31,379 nucleotides of DNA, taken from NCBI GenBank assembly GCA_036653075.1, contig JAVVUQ010000012.1, forward strand, positions 1 to 31,379. Reading direction: 5' to 3'. This document shows positions 14,393-24,170 of the stretch, piece after piece. The position numbers were made by a program, and so were the translations under genes. The DNA is from JAVVUQ01 sp036653075. Its GTDB lineage: Bacteria; Bacillota; Clostridia; Christensenellales; CAG-314. The notes under the pieces are model-generated. The model had not been told where the DNA came from. It ran no database searches and saw only the letters and a list, made by a program, of their open reading frames with translations. The first letter of the stretch is position 1. Every line of letters starts with the position of its first letter.

Positions 14393-16063
14393 TTATTTAA
14401 TGAGCATATTTTCAACGACTTTACATACTTCTTTAAATGCTTGTTCGTTAAATGGCGATTTTAACTCCGCATATTCTAATAATTCTGTATAAGTTTTTGT
14501 ACCGCCAGCATATAAGAATTTCATATATTTATCAAAAGCCGATTTATAATCTTGTTGGCTTAACGATAAAATCTGAAAAGCTGTAAATTGCGCAAAACAG
14601 TAATCTATATAATAAAATGGCGTTTCATAAATATGCATTTGTCTTTGCCATCTTCTGCCCTCTTTATAGAAAGGCAAATCCTCTTGTGTCATATGCGGTA
14701 AAAATTCTGTATCAAGTTTAAGCCACAATGCGTTACGTTCAGCAGGTGTCATATCTGGATTTTCGTAAACAAGTTGTTGGAAATAATCCACGATTGTGCC
14801 GTACGAAAGAAATGCCAAAGCGCTTGATAAATGGCTGAATTTGAAGTTAGCCACGTTATCGCCAAAGAATTTTTCCATCCAAGGATAAGTTAAAAATTCC
14901 ATACTCATTGAATGGACTTCACAACTTTCATAAGTAGGCGAAGATTGATTAAATCCTAAATCAAATCCCTTTTCAAATGCTAAAGCGTGACCGAACTCGT
15001 GGGTTAAAACCTCGATATCGTGCGAGCTTTCATTAAAGTTTGCCAAAATAAATGGTGTTTTAAAATCATATATATCTGTACAATATCCGCCGCCCCATTT
15101 ACCTTTTTTAGGCATATAATCAATCGCTTCATCCGCTACCATTCTATCAAATAATTTTCCAGTAATCGGACTTAATTCATTATACATTTTACTGCCTTGT
15201 TCAAATATTTCTGTTGGTGTTCCAATAGGCTTAGGCTCACGGTCGGTATATCTTCCATCATCATAAATATTAATTCTATCCCAACCGAATTTTTGTTTGA
15301 TTTTTTCTTTGATTTCGCTTACTAACGGAACAATATATTTTTTTACATTAGCTCTAAATTTTGCTACATCGTTTTTATCGTAACAGTTACGACACATTCT
15401 GTAATATCCTAATTCAATAAAATTCTCATATCCTAATTTACGCGCTATCGCAGTACGAACTTTTACTAAAGCGTCAAAACTTTCATCTAATTCATTGCTG
15501 ATTTTCATCATTTCTTCGCCAAAAGCAATCGTTGCGCTCTTTCTAACTTCCCTATCTTCATTTGAAAAGAATTTTGAAATTGTTGAAGGCGTATATTTTT
15601 CGCCCTTGTATTCAATTATAACATTATTTATAAGTTGATCATATTTTGTTACAAGATTGTTTTCTTCTACAAGCATTGGCAATATTTCTTTATTTATTGT
15701 TTTTCTTTCAATTTCTAAATTTTGAAACACTACTGGAGGATAGAATTTTTTCAATTCGTCAATATACTTCGACGATAAAAGAGAATCAGTACAAGCTTGC
15801 GCTGCAAGTTGAAGCTCTGGTGTTATACTATCAAAATAATCTTTCTCTTGCATATAAAACTCATCATTGGTATTAAGTGTAAATCGTATATACGAAATAT
15901 TTTGCATTGTTGAAAAATGATTCAATGTTTCAGTGTAAGCGTCTATGATAGTTTTTTGTTCCTCTGCGCTTTTCGCTTTGTTAAACTGTTCATTAAGATT
16001 ATTTAACTCTACTATTAATGCTTCTTTGTTTGGCCTAATATAAGGCATTTCAGATACTTTCAT
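14393..16063 (-). CDS. M3-family oligoendopeptidase (PepF-like)
   Basis: A 556-residue cytoplasmic zinc metallopeptidase. The zinc site is HEFGH at 355-359 with the third ligand Glu about 27-34 residues on, in the ESCEVHSMSMEF segment. The length matches the bacterial M3 oligoendopeptidase group rather than the longer (about 600-680 residue) thimet-like or PepF enzymes. It cleaves short peptides from uptake or protein turnover. No signal peptide or membrane helix is visible. GGAG precedes the ATG. It is the last gene of the minus-strand run, 230 bp after the SDR gene in AT-rich DNA where no clear promoter could be named. Confidence 0.93.
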   Translation of the reverse strand: MKVSEMPYIRPNKEALIVELNNLNEQFNKAKSAEEQKTIIDAYTETLNHFSTMQNISYIRFTLNTNDEFYMQEKDYFDSITPELQLAAQACTDSLLSSKYIDELKKFYPPVVFQNLEIERKTINKEILPMLVEENNLVTKYDQLINNVIIEYKGEKYTPSTISKFFSNEDREVRKSATIAFGEEMMKISNELDESFDALVKVRTAIARKLGYENFIELGYYRMCRNCYDKNDVAKFRANVKKYIVPLVSEIKEKIKQKFGWDRINIYDDGRYTDREPKPIGTPTEIFEQGSKMYNELSPITGKLFDRMVADEAIDYMPKKGKWGGGYCTDIYDFKTPFILANFNESSHDIEVLTHEFGHALAFEKGFDLGFNQSSPTYESCEVHSMSMEFLTYPWMEKFFGDNVANFKFSHLSSALAFLSYGTIVDYFQQLVYENPDMTPAERNALWLKLDTEFLPHMTQEDLPFYKEGRRWQRQMHIYETPFYYIDYCFAQFTAFQILSLSQQDYKSAFDKYMKFLYAGGTKTYTELLEYAELKSPFNEQAFKEVCKVVENMLIK

Positions 16064-16293
16064 AATTTTTCTCCTTAAAACTTATTTATATATTAATATT
16101 TTAAATATTACATATTCATATTGTTTATATTTTTCTTGCTTATTTCTTTGTCTTTGTTTTTTATATAACTTTTTTATTATCTCTTGAAATCTTTTTATTT
16201 AAATTGTTGTTTTATTGTATTGTTTTATACTGTTATTTTGTTTAATTTAGCTATACTTGCAACAATTACATTGACATTTATAAAAATCAACGT

Positions 16294-17022
16294 TTATATC
16301 ACACTACCGCCCGTTAAATTTAAAACAATTCCCGTTGTATATTTGTGCGTAGCTATAAAATAAATGCCCTCAGCTATTTCTTCTGGTGTTGCAGCTCTGT
16401 TAAGCGGAACATTTTCGATAATTAATTTTTTGTCCGTTTCACAAAAAGTATCGAACATTTCCGTTTGCGTAACTCCCGGAGCGACAGCGTTAACTCTAAT
16501 TCCGCTGTATGCGTATTCGTTTGCAAGTGATTTTGTCAATCCAATAATCGCCCATTTTGCCGCTGAATACATAGCTTCCATACTTGCTCCCGTCAATCCC
16601 CAAGATGATGACACATTGACTATCGTTCCTTCTTTTCTTTTAAGCATATCTTTAATTACGCATTGGCTACAATATGCGGCGCTCATAAAATCCGTATCCA
16701 TTAAAAATTTCATTTCGTCCACTGTCATATCAATAAACATTTTATACATAGACACGCCACAATTATTTACTAAAATGTCAACTTGTCCAAATCTTTTAAT
16801 AGCGCCATCTATTAACCTTTGCGCTCCTTCCATTTTTGAAACATCTGCTTTTACGGCAATTGAAGCGCCGCCATTGCTATTTATAAATTCTTGGAGTTTT
16901 TCCGCTTCATCTTTTGACTTATTATAGTTTATTACAACATTATAACCTTTTTCATAAAACAATAATGCAGTCGCTTTTCCTATTCCTTTGGACGCTCCTG
17001 TAATAACTACCGTCTGCTGCAT
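16294..17022 (-). CDS. Short-chain dehydrogenase/reductase, FabG-like
   Basis: A 242-residue classical SDR. The motif TGASKGIG is at 8-15, NNCG (for NNAG) at 86-89, and the catalytic S139, Y152 and K156 are in place. Asn32 and Lys35 after the second strand, without an acidic residue, suggest NADP(H). The tetrad Asn is replaced by Asp111 (DTDF where DVNL is usual), and a Trp follows the Ser triplet. Substrate is unknown; 3-oxoacyl-ACP reduction is one option, but the altered residues and the lack of fatty acid genes nearby make it uncertain. AAGGAG precedes the ATG. It lies 132 bp downstream of the ABC-F gene on the same strand. Confidence 0.88.
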   Translation of the reverse strand: MQQTVVITGASKGIGKATALLFYEKGYNVVINYNKSKDEAEKLQEFINSNGGASIAVKADVSKMEGAQRLIDGAIKRFGQVDILVNNCGVSMYKMFIDMTVDEMKFLMDTDFMSAAYCSQCVIKDMLKRKEGTIVNVSSSWGLTGASMEAMYSAAKWAIIGLTKSLANEYAYSGIRVNAVAPGVTQTEMFDTFCETDKKLIIENVPLNRAATPEEIAEGIYFIATHKYTTGIVLNLTGGSVI

Positions 17023-17154
17023 TTTAGCTCCTTAATAATGAATTTTTTATCTTTATACTATATTAATCTGTTAATTTTTATAAAATAACATCATTATATA
17101 TTTTTTATATATCTGTACTTTTGTTTTTAGGTATTTTCGATATACTTTTAATAT

Positions 17155-19056
17155 CTATATAGCGACATCTTCCCACTGAGTCATTAAAACGTTTTGCCTA
17201 TTTTTTAAGTCTTCAATTTCTTTTGTTATTTTTGATAATTCAATGTAATCGCAAAGCACTTTCGGGTTCAACATTTTTTCGTTTAAGATTTTTTCTTTTT
17301 CTTCAAGTTCGGATATTTCTTTTTCAAGCGCTTCTCTTTTTAGTTTGTTATTGACTTCTGAGGCTCTTTGTTTAGCTGTTCTAAAACTCTGTTTTTCGTT
17401 ATCATTTTTTGTTTTTATTGGCATTTTATCTTCAATTGTTCGTTTTTCTTCGCTATTTTTGCGTTTTTCTTCACAATAGGCGTCATAATTACCCACATAA
17501 AACTTGAGTTGCTTGTCCTCAATTTCTATAACTTTTGTACTTAATGCATTTACAAAATATCTGTCGTGTGATACAAAAAAGACAGTTCCCATAAAATCTT
17601 TAAGTCCTTCTTCCAAAGCATCTTTCGCAGCCAAATCTAAGTGGTTGGTTGGTTCGTCTAAAATTAAAAAATTGCCTTTTTCCATAACCAAAACTGCAAA
17701 CGCTAATTTCGCTCTTTCACCGCCGCTTAAGACTCCTACTTTTTTATCAATATCTTTAGTAAAAAGCATTAATTGAGCTAATGTCTTTCTTATTTCCGTC
17801 TGGGATAATTTATGATTTCTATGCCACAATTCGTCAATGACAAGATTATTTGGATTTAAATTTAGGTTCTCTTGGTCATAATAAGCAACTTTTACATTCT
17901 TTCCAAAAATTGCTTTACCTATGTTTTCATTCGCTATTATTTTTTTTAATAATGTAGATTTTCCCGTACCGTTAGCGCCAATTAATGCGACTCTCTCGCC
18001 ACGAAAAATTGTAAAATCTGCGTCATCTATTAAATCTCTATCTGTAAATCCTATTTTCATATGATTTACCTTTAAGATTTCTTTAACTGGTTCACGTTCA
18101 AAAACAAAATTAAACCTTGGCGATCTTCTGTCAATATATGGCTTTTCAATAACGTCCATATTCGCTAATTGGTGTATTCTACTTTTTGCGCTTTTTGATG
18201 TAGTAGCTCTGACAATGTTCTTTTCCGCATATTCCGTCATCGCCGCTATTTGTTTTTGCTGTTTTTCGTACTCTTTTTCTTGAAAATCTATCTTATCTTT
18301 TTTTAATTGCTTATATTTAGTATAGTTTCCATTATAAACCGTAACCGTCTTTTCTTCTAAGTCCCATATTTTTTTAGTAACTTTATCTAAAAAATACCTA
18401 TCATGAGATACAACCAATATTGCTCCTTTGAATCCCTCTAAATATTTTTCTAACCAGCCAAGCGTAGCAAAATCTAAGTGATTTGTAGGTTCGTCCAAAA
18501 TTAACAACTCAGGTTCTAAAAGGAGTAATCTACATAACATTAATCTTGTTTTTTCACCGCCACTCATTTTTCCAACATTATCTTCGTATCTATCGCTCAA
18601 TCCCATTCCGTTTAAAACTGTTTTTATCTTTACGTCTATGTTATAACCCTCTCCCGCAACATAAGCTGCGTTCAATTTATCATATTCGGTAGCTTTTATT
18701 CTATACTCTAAACTATTATGATCAACGATTTGAGCTATTTCTCCTTCCGTTCGACGCATTGCTTTTTCTATTTCTAATAAAGGCGTAAATACTTTCGTCA
18801 TCTCAGCGTAAACAGTTAAATCGCTGTTTAATCCTTGATTTTGTTGCAAATAACCCGTTCTAAGTCCACTTTTTGAATTTATAACTCCATCATTTAATTC
18901 CAATTGTGATAAAATCAAATGAAGTAATGTAGTTTTTCCTTCGCCATTCGCTCCGACAAGCCCTATTCTATCTCCTTCATTAATATCAGCCGTTATTCCA
19001 TTTAATACAATTTTTTCATCGTATCCAAACACTGCGTTTATTATCTGCACTAACAT
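17155..19056 (-). CDS. ABC-F family ATPase
   Basis: A 633-residue soluble protein with two ATPase domains and no membrane helices. The first domain has GANGEGKTT (35-43), MSGGEKTRL and LLILDEPTNHLD. The second has GANGTGKST, LSGGERAKL and FLILDEPTNHLD. Both catalytic Glu residues are intact. The linker between the domains (the P-site tRNA interaction motif) is charged and helical. The C-terminus ends in a coiled coil rich in Glu and Lys, as in YdiF/Uup types. ABC-F proteins act on ribosomes, as translation factors or antibiotic-protection proteins, and this one cannot be assigned to either. The ribosome binding site (GGTAAAG) is weak, and a hairpin lies just upstream. Confidence 0.93.
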   Translation of the reverse strand: MLVQIINAVFGYDEKIVLNGITADINEGDRIGLVGANGEGKTTLLHLILSQLELNDGVINSKSGLRTGYLQQNQGLNSDLTVYAEMTKVFTPLLEIEKAMRRTEGEIAQIVDHNSLEYRIKATEYDKLNAAYVAGEGYNIDVKIKTVLNGMGLSDRYEDNVGKMSGGEKTRLMLCRLLLLEPELLILDEPTNHLDFATLGWLEKYLEGFKGAILVVSHDRYFLDKVTKKIWDLEEKTVTVYNGNYTKYKQLKKDKIDFQEKEYEKQQKQIAAMTEYAEKNIVRATTSKSAKSRIHQLANMDVIEKPYIDRRSPRFNFVFEREPVKEILKVNHMKIGFTDRDLIDDADFTIFRGERVALIGANGTGKSTLLKKIIANENIGKAIFGKNVKVAYYDQENLNLNPNNLVIDELWHRNHKLSQTEIRKTLAQLMLFTKDIDKKVGVLSGGERAKLAFAVLVMEKGNFLILDEPTNHLDLAAKDALEEGLKDFMGTVFFVSHDRYFVNALSTKVIEIEDKQLKFYVGNYDAYCEEKRKNSEEKRTIEDKMPIKTKNDNEKQSFRTAKQRASEVNNKLKREALEKEISELEEKEKILNEKMLNPKVLCDYIELSKITKEIEDLKNRQNVLMTQWEDVAI

Positions 19057-19078
19057 TTTTCACTTTACCTTTTTGAAT

Positions 19079-19099
19079 TTAACGCATTCTTTGCGTTAA
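19079..19099. other. 8-bp hairpin between hisS and the ABC-F gene
   Basis: TTAACGCA (19079-19086) and TGCGTTAA (19092-19099) form a perfect stem around a 5-nt loop. It sits about 25 nt ahead of the ABC-F start. On the minus strand no U-run follows, so it is not a good terminator for hisS. It could affect ABC-F translation or mark an attenuator. Confidence 0.4.
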
Positions 19100-19180
19100 T
19101 TTATGTTTTTTTCATTACTATCTATTATATATTGTATCTCAATTAAATCATTTAAAATAACGCTTAAATCTCCTTTATCG

Positions 19181-20443
19181 TTATTTTAAAATCATATGCT
19201 TGATTTCGCCATCTTCATTTAGTACAAAAGCTTCACAATAATTGTCTTTTACCGCTTCGTCCAATTGAAGTTTAAAATTCTTCATTTTTTTCATTACAGA
19301 ACATTTTCTACCATCTATTCTTGCTTCTTTAGCTTCAAGATACACTTTGCTAATCTTATCAACGGGAGCGTTTTTAGAAATTATATATATAATTCCGCTG
19401 TTTTCGTCGTTATCAAAAGCGTTCTGTTCCATTAAAATATTGATGATACGCTCAAATCCAATTGAAAATCCGCACGCTGCAACACTTTTTCCTGTAAAAT
19501 GTCCAATTAAATTATCATACCTGCCACCACCAGCAACAGAATAGCCCACCCCGTCCATTACTATCTCAAAAATCGTTCCAGTGTAATAGTTCATTCCTCG
19601 CACTAAACTCATATCAAACTGCACGTGACAATCATTTACAACCATCATAACCGTTTGAAATATTTCTTTAAGTCCATCAACTACTTCCACATCTAAATAA
19701 TCACATAATAACTTCTCTGCTTTTTCAAGCGGATTCTTGTCTTTAGTTATAACAAAAGTTGCATCCATTAATTTATTTATACAATTTATATCTAAATTAT
19801 TATCGATTAATTCTTTTCTTACGCCTTCTTCGCCAATTTTATCTAATTTATCAAGCGCAATAAAAACGTCTGTATGTTTATTTTCATCAAATCCAGCAAA
19901 CAACGCTAACGCTTTTAAAATTCGCCTATCATTAACTTTAACAGTAAAACCTTTAAACCCTATCGCCGACAAAGCGTCCGTAGTAGCGCATATTAATTCC
20001 GTTTCGGCAAGATTGCTTTCTTCGCCAATAATATCAATGTCACACTGCATAAATTGACGAAACCGACCTTTTTGAGGCCGCTCGGCGCGCCAAACATTTC
20101 CAATTTGCATAGCTTTAAATACTGTGGGCAATACGCCAATGTTATTTGTATAATATCTTGTCAGCGGAACAGTCAAATCATACCTAAGTCCGTAATCACA
20201 GATTTCTCCATTATCTGCGTCGACAAGTTTTTCGCCTCGTTTAAGTATTTTAAAGATTAATTTTTCATTTTCTCCGCCTTCTTTGCCAAGCAATAAGTTT
20301 ATATCTTCTACGCAAGGCGTTTCTATTCTATTAAAGCCATAACTGCGATAAACTCGAGCAATTATGTCTAAAACACGTTCTCTTAAAATTAAATCACGTG
20401 GCAAAATATCTCTCATTCCCTTTGCCGGTGTCTTTATAAACAT
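19181..20443 (-). CDS. hisS: Histidyl-tRNA synthetase
   Basis: A 420-residue class II synthetase of normal length. An N-terminal GMRDILP start is followed by motif 2 VWRAERPQKGRFRQF, the histidine-specific loops LVRGMNYYTGTIFEI and AGGGRYDNLI, and motif 3 in GFSIGFERI. A C-terminal anticodon-binding domain occupies the last 90 or so residues. It charges tRNA-His. AAGGAG precedes the ATG. It lies only 40 bp after pgi and is probably co-transcribed with it. No T-box leader was seen. Confidence 0.97.
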   Translation of the reverse strand: MFIKTPAKGMRDILPRDLILRERVLDIIARVYRSYGFNRIETPCVEDINLLLGKEGGENEKLIFKILKRGEKLVDADNGEICDYGLRYDLTVPLTRYYTNNIGVLPTVFKAMQIGNVWRAERPQKGRFRQFMQCDIDIIGEESNLAETELICATTDALSAIGFKGFTVKVNDRRILKALALFAGFDENKHTDVFIALDKLDKIGEEGVRKELIDNNLDINCINKLMDATFVITKDKNPLEKAEKLLCDYLDVEVVDGLKEIFQTVMMVVNDCHVQFDMSLVRGMNYYTGTIFEIVMDGVGYSVAGGGRYDNLIGHFTGKSVAACGFSIGFERIINILMEQNAFDNDENSGIIYIISKNAPVDKISKVYLEAKEARIDGRKCSVMKKMKNFKLQLDEAVKDNYCEAFVLNEDGEIKHMILK

Positions 20444-20483
20444 TTTTTCTACTCCTTTTTACTTCAACTTTAATCCGCTATAA

Positions 20484-21878
20484 TCATATTATATAATTTT
20501 CGTCGCTTTGCGGCGCATTTTCTAACTCAATTTTCTTTTTTTCGTAACCTTTTCTGCCAAACAATGCGTATGTTGCGTTTTTACCCTCTTCCACGCCCGG
20601 TTGATTGTATGTGTTTATATTGAGCATAGCTCCTGTAAATGCCGTTTGCATTTCAAATAAATAAAGCAATTGTCCTAATGTAAACTCATTTACTTGCGGT
20701 AAAATAATAGTATAATTCATCCTTTGCGCTTTAGTTAAAGCATACCTTGTCGCTTTTAACTCAGTATTAAGTAATGTTGAAAGGGCGTTTCCACACAAAA
20801 AATTAACATCGGGAAAATCTTCGCATCCATTTGGAATAACAATGTCTTTTCTAAATTGCTCCACTTCAATAAAAGTTACGACTTTATCAAATGGTCCTTG
20901 CGTGTAGAGTTGCACTTGACTGTGTTGGTCGGTAACGCCCAAAGCTTTTACGGGCGTTTGTCCCGAATAAACGAAGTTACCCTCATTATCCACCATTTTA
21001 CCTAAACTTTCGCCCCATATTTGACAATACCAATCGGCAATAAGCTTCAAGCTCTCCGCATAAGGCATCATAACCGATATGTTTTTACCAGTATTCATTG
21101 CCATATACTGTAATAACGCCGTCATCAAGGCAGGGTTTTTGTATGCGTCGGCATTTTTGCACATCTCATCCATTTCCGCCGCTCCCTTTAAAAGCATCTC
21201 TATATCAATCCCTACTACCGCCGCAGGAAGCAACCCAACTGGACAAAGTTCGCTAAACCGTCCGCCTACGCTGTCAGCAATTACATAATGCTTGTAACCT
21301 TCCTTTTTAACAAGTTTAATTAAATTCCCCTTACAGGCGTCTGTTGTAGCGATTATATGCTCATTTGCTTTATCACCTAACTTTTCCTTTAACAAATTTT
21401 CAATAATAAGATATTGACTCATCGTTTCGCTTGTTGCGCCCGATTTTGTAATAACATTAAACATCGTTTCTTTTATGTCAATAATATCTAAAAGCGCCGA
21501 TATTTTTTCAGGGTCAACGTTATCTAAAACATAAAACCGTGGGCCACCCCGTTTATCGTCAGGTAACTCGTTGTAATATATGTGTTTCATTGCTTGAAAA
21601 ACTGCTATCGGCCCTAACGCCGAACCGCCAATTCCAAGCACAACAAAATTTTTAAATTTGCATTTTATGTCGTCTGCCGTTTTTATAATGTCTTTTACAA
21701 TATCAGTTTGGTTGTACATAAGCTCCATCCAGCCTTCCCAACCTTTTCCTCGATTGCTTTGTACGTCGCTAAACGCTTTCATAGCTATTGGCATAATAGC
21801 TTCTATATCAGCAATAGCAAATCCTTGTTCATCAAGCATAGTATCTAACATATTGTTGTAATCAATTTTTATTTTCAT
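20484..21878 (-). CDS. pgi: Glucose-6-phosphate isomerase
   Basis: A 464-residue enzyme of the short Firmicute type. The sugar-phosphate-binding SIS domains show VVLGIGGSALGP (near residues 77-88), ITKSGATSETM and DSVGGRFSELCPVGLLPAA, the standard signature regions. DQHSQVQLYTQGP near residue 315 supplies the active-site His. It interconverts glucose-6-phosphate and fructose-6-phosphate in glycolysis. GGAG precedes the ATG. The gene just upstream is a phosphohexomutase-like protein of neighbouring metabolism but without catalytic residues. Confidence 0.97.
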   Translation of the reverse strand: MKIKIDYNNMLDTMLDEQGFAIADIEAIMPIAMKAFSDVQSNRGKGWEGWMELMYNQTDIVKDIIKTADDIKCKFKNFVVLGIGGSALGPIAVFQAMKHIYYNELPDDKRGGPRFYVLDNVDPEKISALLDIIDIKETMFNVITKSGATSETMSQYLIIENLLKEKLGDKANEHIIATTDACKGNLIKLVKKEGYKHYVIADSVGGRFSELCPVGLLPAAVVGIDIEMLLKGAAEMDEMCKNADAYKNPALMTALLQYMAMNTGKNISVMMPYAESLKLIADWYCQIWGESLGKMVDNEGNFVYSGQTPVKALGVTDQHSQVQLYTQGPFDKVVTFIEVEQFRKDIVIPNGCEDFPDVNFLCGNALSTLLNTELKATRYALTKAQRMNYTIILPQVNEFTLGQLLYLFEMQTAFTGAMLNINTYNQPGVEEGKNATYALFGRKGYEKKKIELENAPQSDENYII

Positions 21879-22056
21879 AATCTATTGCGCTCCTTATTAT
21901 TGAAACTATAATATTATATATTAAACATCATTATTTAATATGTAAAATCGACTTATCTATATTTTTTGTCACCAACTGCCCACTTGGCGTCACCAAACAC
22001 GCTGTTCGTAACATAATTGCATTAAAAACAAATTTTAATTTAAGTGTTAAAGGTAA

Positions 22057-23085
22057 TTATAAAGATTTTTTTGCAAGTTTAGTAGCGACTGCGGCGCACG
22101 CAACAATTGAAGCGGCAGCGGCATCTCTTACTTTTATCTTTCTATTTGCATAAAAGCCATAATTACCATCACAAGCGAACATAAATCCGCCGATATTACG
22201 ACTTTTTTCAAAATTGCATAATTTTTCTGCAATGTTTTCGCTTTCGACACCTTTTATACTATATTTTTGTAATATTTCCATTGATTGATTATTGCCTTTA
22301 TCAATAAAAAACATAGGTATATAGGGCATCAATCGTTGTCGTATATATGAAGCGCAAATATAATCAACTAATAAATTCGATAATTCTTGGTTTGTCAATA
22401 ATTTCATCTTTTCTTCATCTTTAATAGCAACACAAAGCCTTGAACAACTACTGTCCGTTATAATTACTATGTCTGCATTATCTTTTTCGCCTGTTTCAAG
22501 AGCATTTTGAGTCGATTGCAAAAAATCCTCCTTCTTACCACTTGGAAAAGCCTCATTATTACATAACGTTATATCATTATAACCAACATTAGTCAATAAA
22601 TGCGGTATAATTCTAAATCCAGCGCCGTTATTTGCGCTATATACTATTTTCAGTGGTAGTGGCTTTTCAATCATCAAATCTTTTGTAATCGACACATATT
22701 CAGTGTAAATTGAATAATCTACTAAACTAATTTTATTTTCCGTAACGTTTTTCCAATAAAGCGTTTCTGCTTTATTATATTTATCTTTATCGCAAATACT
22801 CAATTCTTGCAAGGTAAAGCCTTTATTGTCTATTATTTTATAACAATTGTCAAACAAAACGCCATTATCACACTGCATTTTCATAATTGCAAAAGATAAC
22901 AACACTTCTGTTGTAGGCTCAATAAACATATAAACTTGCGTTCCGCTTTCAGCCACAATTCCTGCTGTATACTGCGCTAAAAATAAGTCTTGCTCCGTTG
23001 CGTAACAAAACACCACTTTATGACAGTTCAAATCTTTTAAAATTTGCGCCACTTTATATGACTTTTCTGCATCAACTCTTGTCAA
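22057..23085 (-). CDS. Shortened phosphohexomutase-family protein lacking catalytic residues (pseudoenzyme)
   Basis: A 342-residue protein with the order of alpha-D-phosphohexomutase domains 1 to 3 and no domain 4; the family usually has 450-580 residues. Domain 1 is recognisable around VVFCYATEQDLFLAQYTAG, but the phosphoserine loop TASHNP is missing: residues 72-84 read CDNGVLFDNCYKI. The domain 2 start is LKIVYSANNGAG. The metal loop, normally DxDxDR, is DSSCSR with only D211 and R216 kept. The sugar loop GFEES is replaced around 304-310 (ACDGNYG). The frame is open throughout, which argues for a maintained protein. The start is TTG with AAAAGG about 11 nt upstream, so the exact start is uncertain. 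It lies between ftsY and pgi. The function is unknown, perhaps binding or regulatory. Confidence 0.8.
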   Translation of the reverse strand: MTRVDAEKSYKVAQILKDLNCHKVVFCYATEQDLFLAQYTAGIVAESGTQVYMFIEPTTEVLLSFAIMKMQCDNGVLFDNCYKIIDNKGFTLQELSICDKDKYNKAETLYWKNVTENKISLVDYSIYTEYVSITKDLMIEKPLPLKIVYSANNGAGFRIIPHLLTNVGYNDITLCNNEAFPSGKKEDFLQSTQNALETGEKDNADIVIITDSSCSRLCVAIKDEEKMKLLTNQELSNLLVDYICASYIRQRLMPYIPMFFIDKGNNQSMEILQKYSIKGVESENIAEKLCNFEKSRNIGGFMFACDGNYGFYANRKIKVRDAAAASIVACAAVATKLAKKSL

Positions 23086-23182
23086 AATAATACATACCTT
23101 TTAACTTCTTTATTCTATTTGCATTAATTATCTACTTTATTCTATTAGAATTATTAAGTATTGCGCTTTCTTGCTTTTGCTT

Positions 23183-24079
23183 TTATAAAATTCCTTCTAT
23201 AAAACTTGCCGCATCGAATAACATTAAATCATCTATGCCTTCTCCGACTCCAACAAAATACACGGGTATTTTCATTTCAGCGTTAATTGCAAATACTACG
23301 CCGCCTTTAGCTGTTCCGTCTAACTTTGTCAATATTATGCCATCGATTGCAATAGCTTCATTAAATATTTCCACTTGATTGATTGCGTTTTGTCCCGTCG
23401 TAGCGTCTAAAACAAGCATATTACATCTATTCGCTTCCGGATATTCTCTATCTATAAGACGATCGATTTTTTTAAGTTCTTCCATTAAATTTTTCTTGTT
23501 ATGCAACCGCCCTGCAGTATCGATAATTAATACATCGGTTTTTCTACTTTTTGCCGACGCTATCGCATCAAATACAACAGCAGCTGGGTCGCTTCCATCG
23601 CTATGCTTGACGATTTTTACGTTAGCTCGCTCTGCCCAAATCTCAAGTTGTTCGCTCGCAGCCGCTCTAAATGTATCCGCAGCCGCTACTGTTACGCTTT
23701 TACCTTTATTTCTATATAAGTTTGCAAGCTTTCCAATTGTGGTCGTTTTACCCACTCCATTTACGCCCGAAACTAAAATAACCATTGGCGATAAGTTTAA
23801 ATCAAACTTTTCGCTACTTATAAGTTCTGTCATTACTTCACGTAAATATTCTTGCGCTTTAGTAGGGTCACAAGTCTTATTTTTATCTAATTTCTTACGT
23901 AAATCATCTAAAATCAACTCCGTAGCATAACTTCCAACATCAGCTGTCAATAATACTACTTCCAAATCATCAAAAAATGTATCATCATACACACCGCGTT
24001 TAAACAACTGGTTCAATTTATGCCCAATTGCCGCTTTTGTTTTCTTTAATCCTTCTATTATTTTTGTAAAAAATCCCAT
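23183..24079 (-). CDS. ftsY: Signal recognition particle receptor FtsY
   Basis: A 298-residue SRP receptor GTPase comprising only the NG region plus a short amphipathic N-terminus (MGFFTKIIEGLKK), typical of Gram-positive bacteria. The P-loop is GVNGVGKTTT (105-114). The SRP-specific insertion box shows AADTFRAAASEQLE, then DTAGRLHNKKNLMEEL, TKLDGTAKGG and the C-terminal GVGEGIDDLMLF. It docks ribosome-SRP complexes at the membrane for co-translational insertion. GGAAAG precedes the ATG. It follows smc by 169 bp, holding a 22-bp tandem repeat. No ffh gene is adjacent. Confidence 0.97.
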   Translation of the reverse strand: MGFFTKIIEGLKKTKAAIGHKLNQLFKRGVYDDTFFDDLEVVLLTADVGSYATELILDDLRKKLDKNKTCDPTKAQEYLREVMTELISSEKFDLNLSPMVILVSGVNGVGKTTTIGKLANLYRNKGKSVTVAAADTFRAAASEQLEIWAERANVKIVKHSDGSDPAAVVFDAIASAKSRKTDVLIIDTAGRLHNKKNLMEELKKIDRLIDREYPEANRCNMLVLDATTGQNAINQVEIFNEAIAIDGIILTKLDGTAKGGVVFAINAEMKIPVYFVGVGEGIDDLMLFDAASFIEGIL

Positions 24080-24170
24080 ATATCTTTCCTTTTATTGCTA
24101 TTTTGCCTATTTTTTATAATCTTATCTTTATTTTATTATGTTATTTTAAAATTATCTTACTTTATTATAT

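Noticed and set aside
21931..22014. 27-codon minus-strand ORF between pgi and the phosphohexomutase-like gene, in a locally GC-richer patch with GTCACCAA repeated 21 bp apart
   Set aside because: No ribosome binding site, no recognisable motif, and too short to separate from chance. It may be a remnant, but nothing links it to the missing domain 4.
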